Assembly: GCA_002683405.1 (NCBI GenBank)
Contig: NYTH01000009.1
Coordinates: 95,695-159,694, forward strand
Direction of reading: 5' to 3'
Source: Salinisphaeraceae bacterium
Lineage (GTDB): Bacteria > Pseudomonadota > Gammaproteobacteria > Nevskiales > Salinisphaeraceae
DNA length: 64,000 nt
Positions 63,977 to 64,000 of this stretch are shown piece by piece. The notes beneath the pieces are model-generated. The model was not told the origin of the DNA. It ran no database searches and saw only the letters and a list, made by a program, of their open reading frames with translations. The translations under genes were made by a program, and so were the position numbers. Position 1 is the first letter of the stretch. Every line of letters starts with the position of its first letter.

Positions 63977-64000
63977 AGTACCGGTTCATCAACGATCATC
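63943..64000 (+). CDS. IS3-family OrfB, N-terminal start (cut by window)
   Basis: In the -1 frame after the slippery heptamer the reading continues without a stop and contains ARVKYRFINDH, similar to the beginning of the IS3 OrfB integrase. Only the first residues are visible, so the DDE domain is not seen. Confidence 0.6.

Larger units (their letters stand above)
63630..64000 (+). mobile_element. IS3-family insertion sequence, left part
   Basis: A probable left end near 63630 (TGTTTGGACTGCCCACGG) precedes orfA (63692-63976), a frameshift site and the start of orfB; the window ends inside it. The exact terminal repeat cannot be fixed without the right end. Confidence 0.75.

Overview
This is a GC-rich, densely coded stretch of a Gram-negative chromosome. 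The gene set points to a gammaproteobacterium: opgGH osmoregulated periplasmic glucan genes, greB, uup, trxC, an AsmA-like protein, RND efflux systems with lipoprotein adaptors, TolC-type outer membrane factors, a CopA/CopB copper pair and an AGCS symporter. I cannot place it more precisely. No rRNA, tRNA or CRISPR array was seen. Most genes carry credible ribosome sites or ATGA/GTGA overlaps, and the long antisense frames are composition artefacts.

Layout. 1-1743: a sensor kinase (cut by the window edge) and its LuxR-type regulator, facing each other and overlapping by 71 bases. 2075-8053: a 1992-residue lipoprotein whose middle resembles the calcium-binding and pore-forming core of anthrax protective antigen. 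8239-16085: Uup ATPase, a secreted protein made of an internal duplication, and opgGH. 16105-19254 (minus): a sulfotransferase / arylsulfotransferase-like / small membrane protein operon. 19493-29276: a flavoprotein, then a metal-resistance cluster (small His-containing exported protein, CzcC-, CzcB- and CzcA-like RND efflux, CopA oxidase, CopB). 29277-29529: a MITE-like element with a CTAG target duplication. 29530-46246: redox and xenobiotic genes (two GST-fold proteins, DJ-1/PfpI, an acetolactate-synthase-like enzyme, nitroreductase, nitronate monooxygenase, redoxin), an antiporter, an osmoprotectant ABC system, three local regulators, a collagen-like lipoprotein and a DNA glycosylase. 46317-51083: beta-propeller protein, AGCS symporter, greB, a haem protein and trxC. 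51102-57347: a TetR-controlled RND pump in which the inner-membrane permease and the outer-membrane factor form one open frame. 57440-63273: AsmA-like protein, orphan receiver, and a five-gene operon around a haloalkane dehalogenase. The window ends inside an IS3-family element.

Two dispersed palindromic repeat families sit between operons: a CACAGAGGCACA / CACAAAGGCACA family near 31.2, 41.7 and 49.4 kb, and a GGATTCCGCTGCGCTGCATC family near 32.1 and 45.5 kb.

The strongest candidates for something new are the protective-antigen-like lipoprotein, the RND permease-TolC fusion with an apparent internal signal sequence, and a stem-loop that would hide the ribosome site of the CzcC-like gene and could be opened by translation of the small gene before it. 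Family assignments come from motifs and remembered family sequences; no database search was run.
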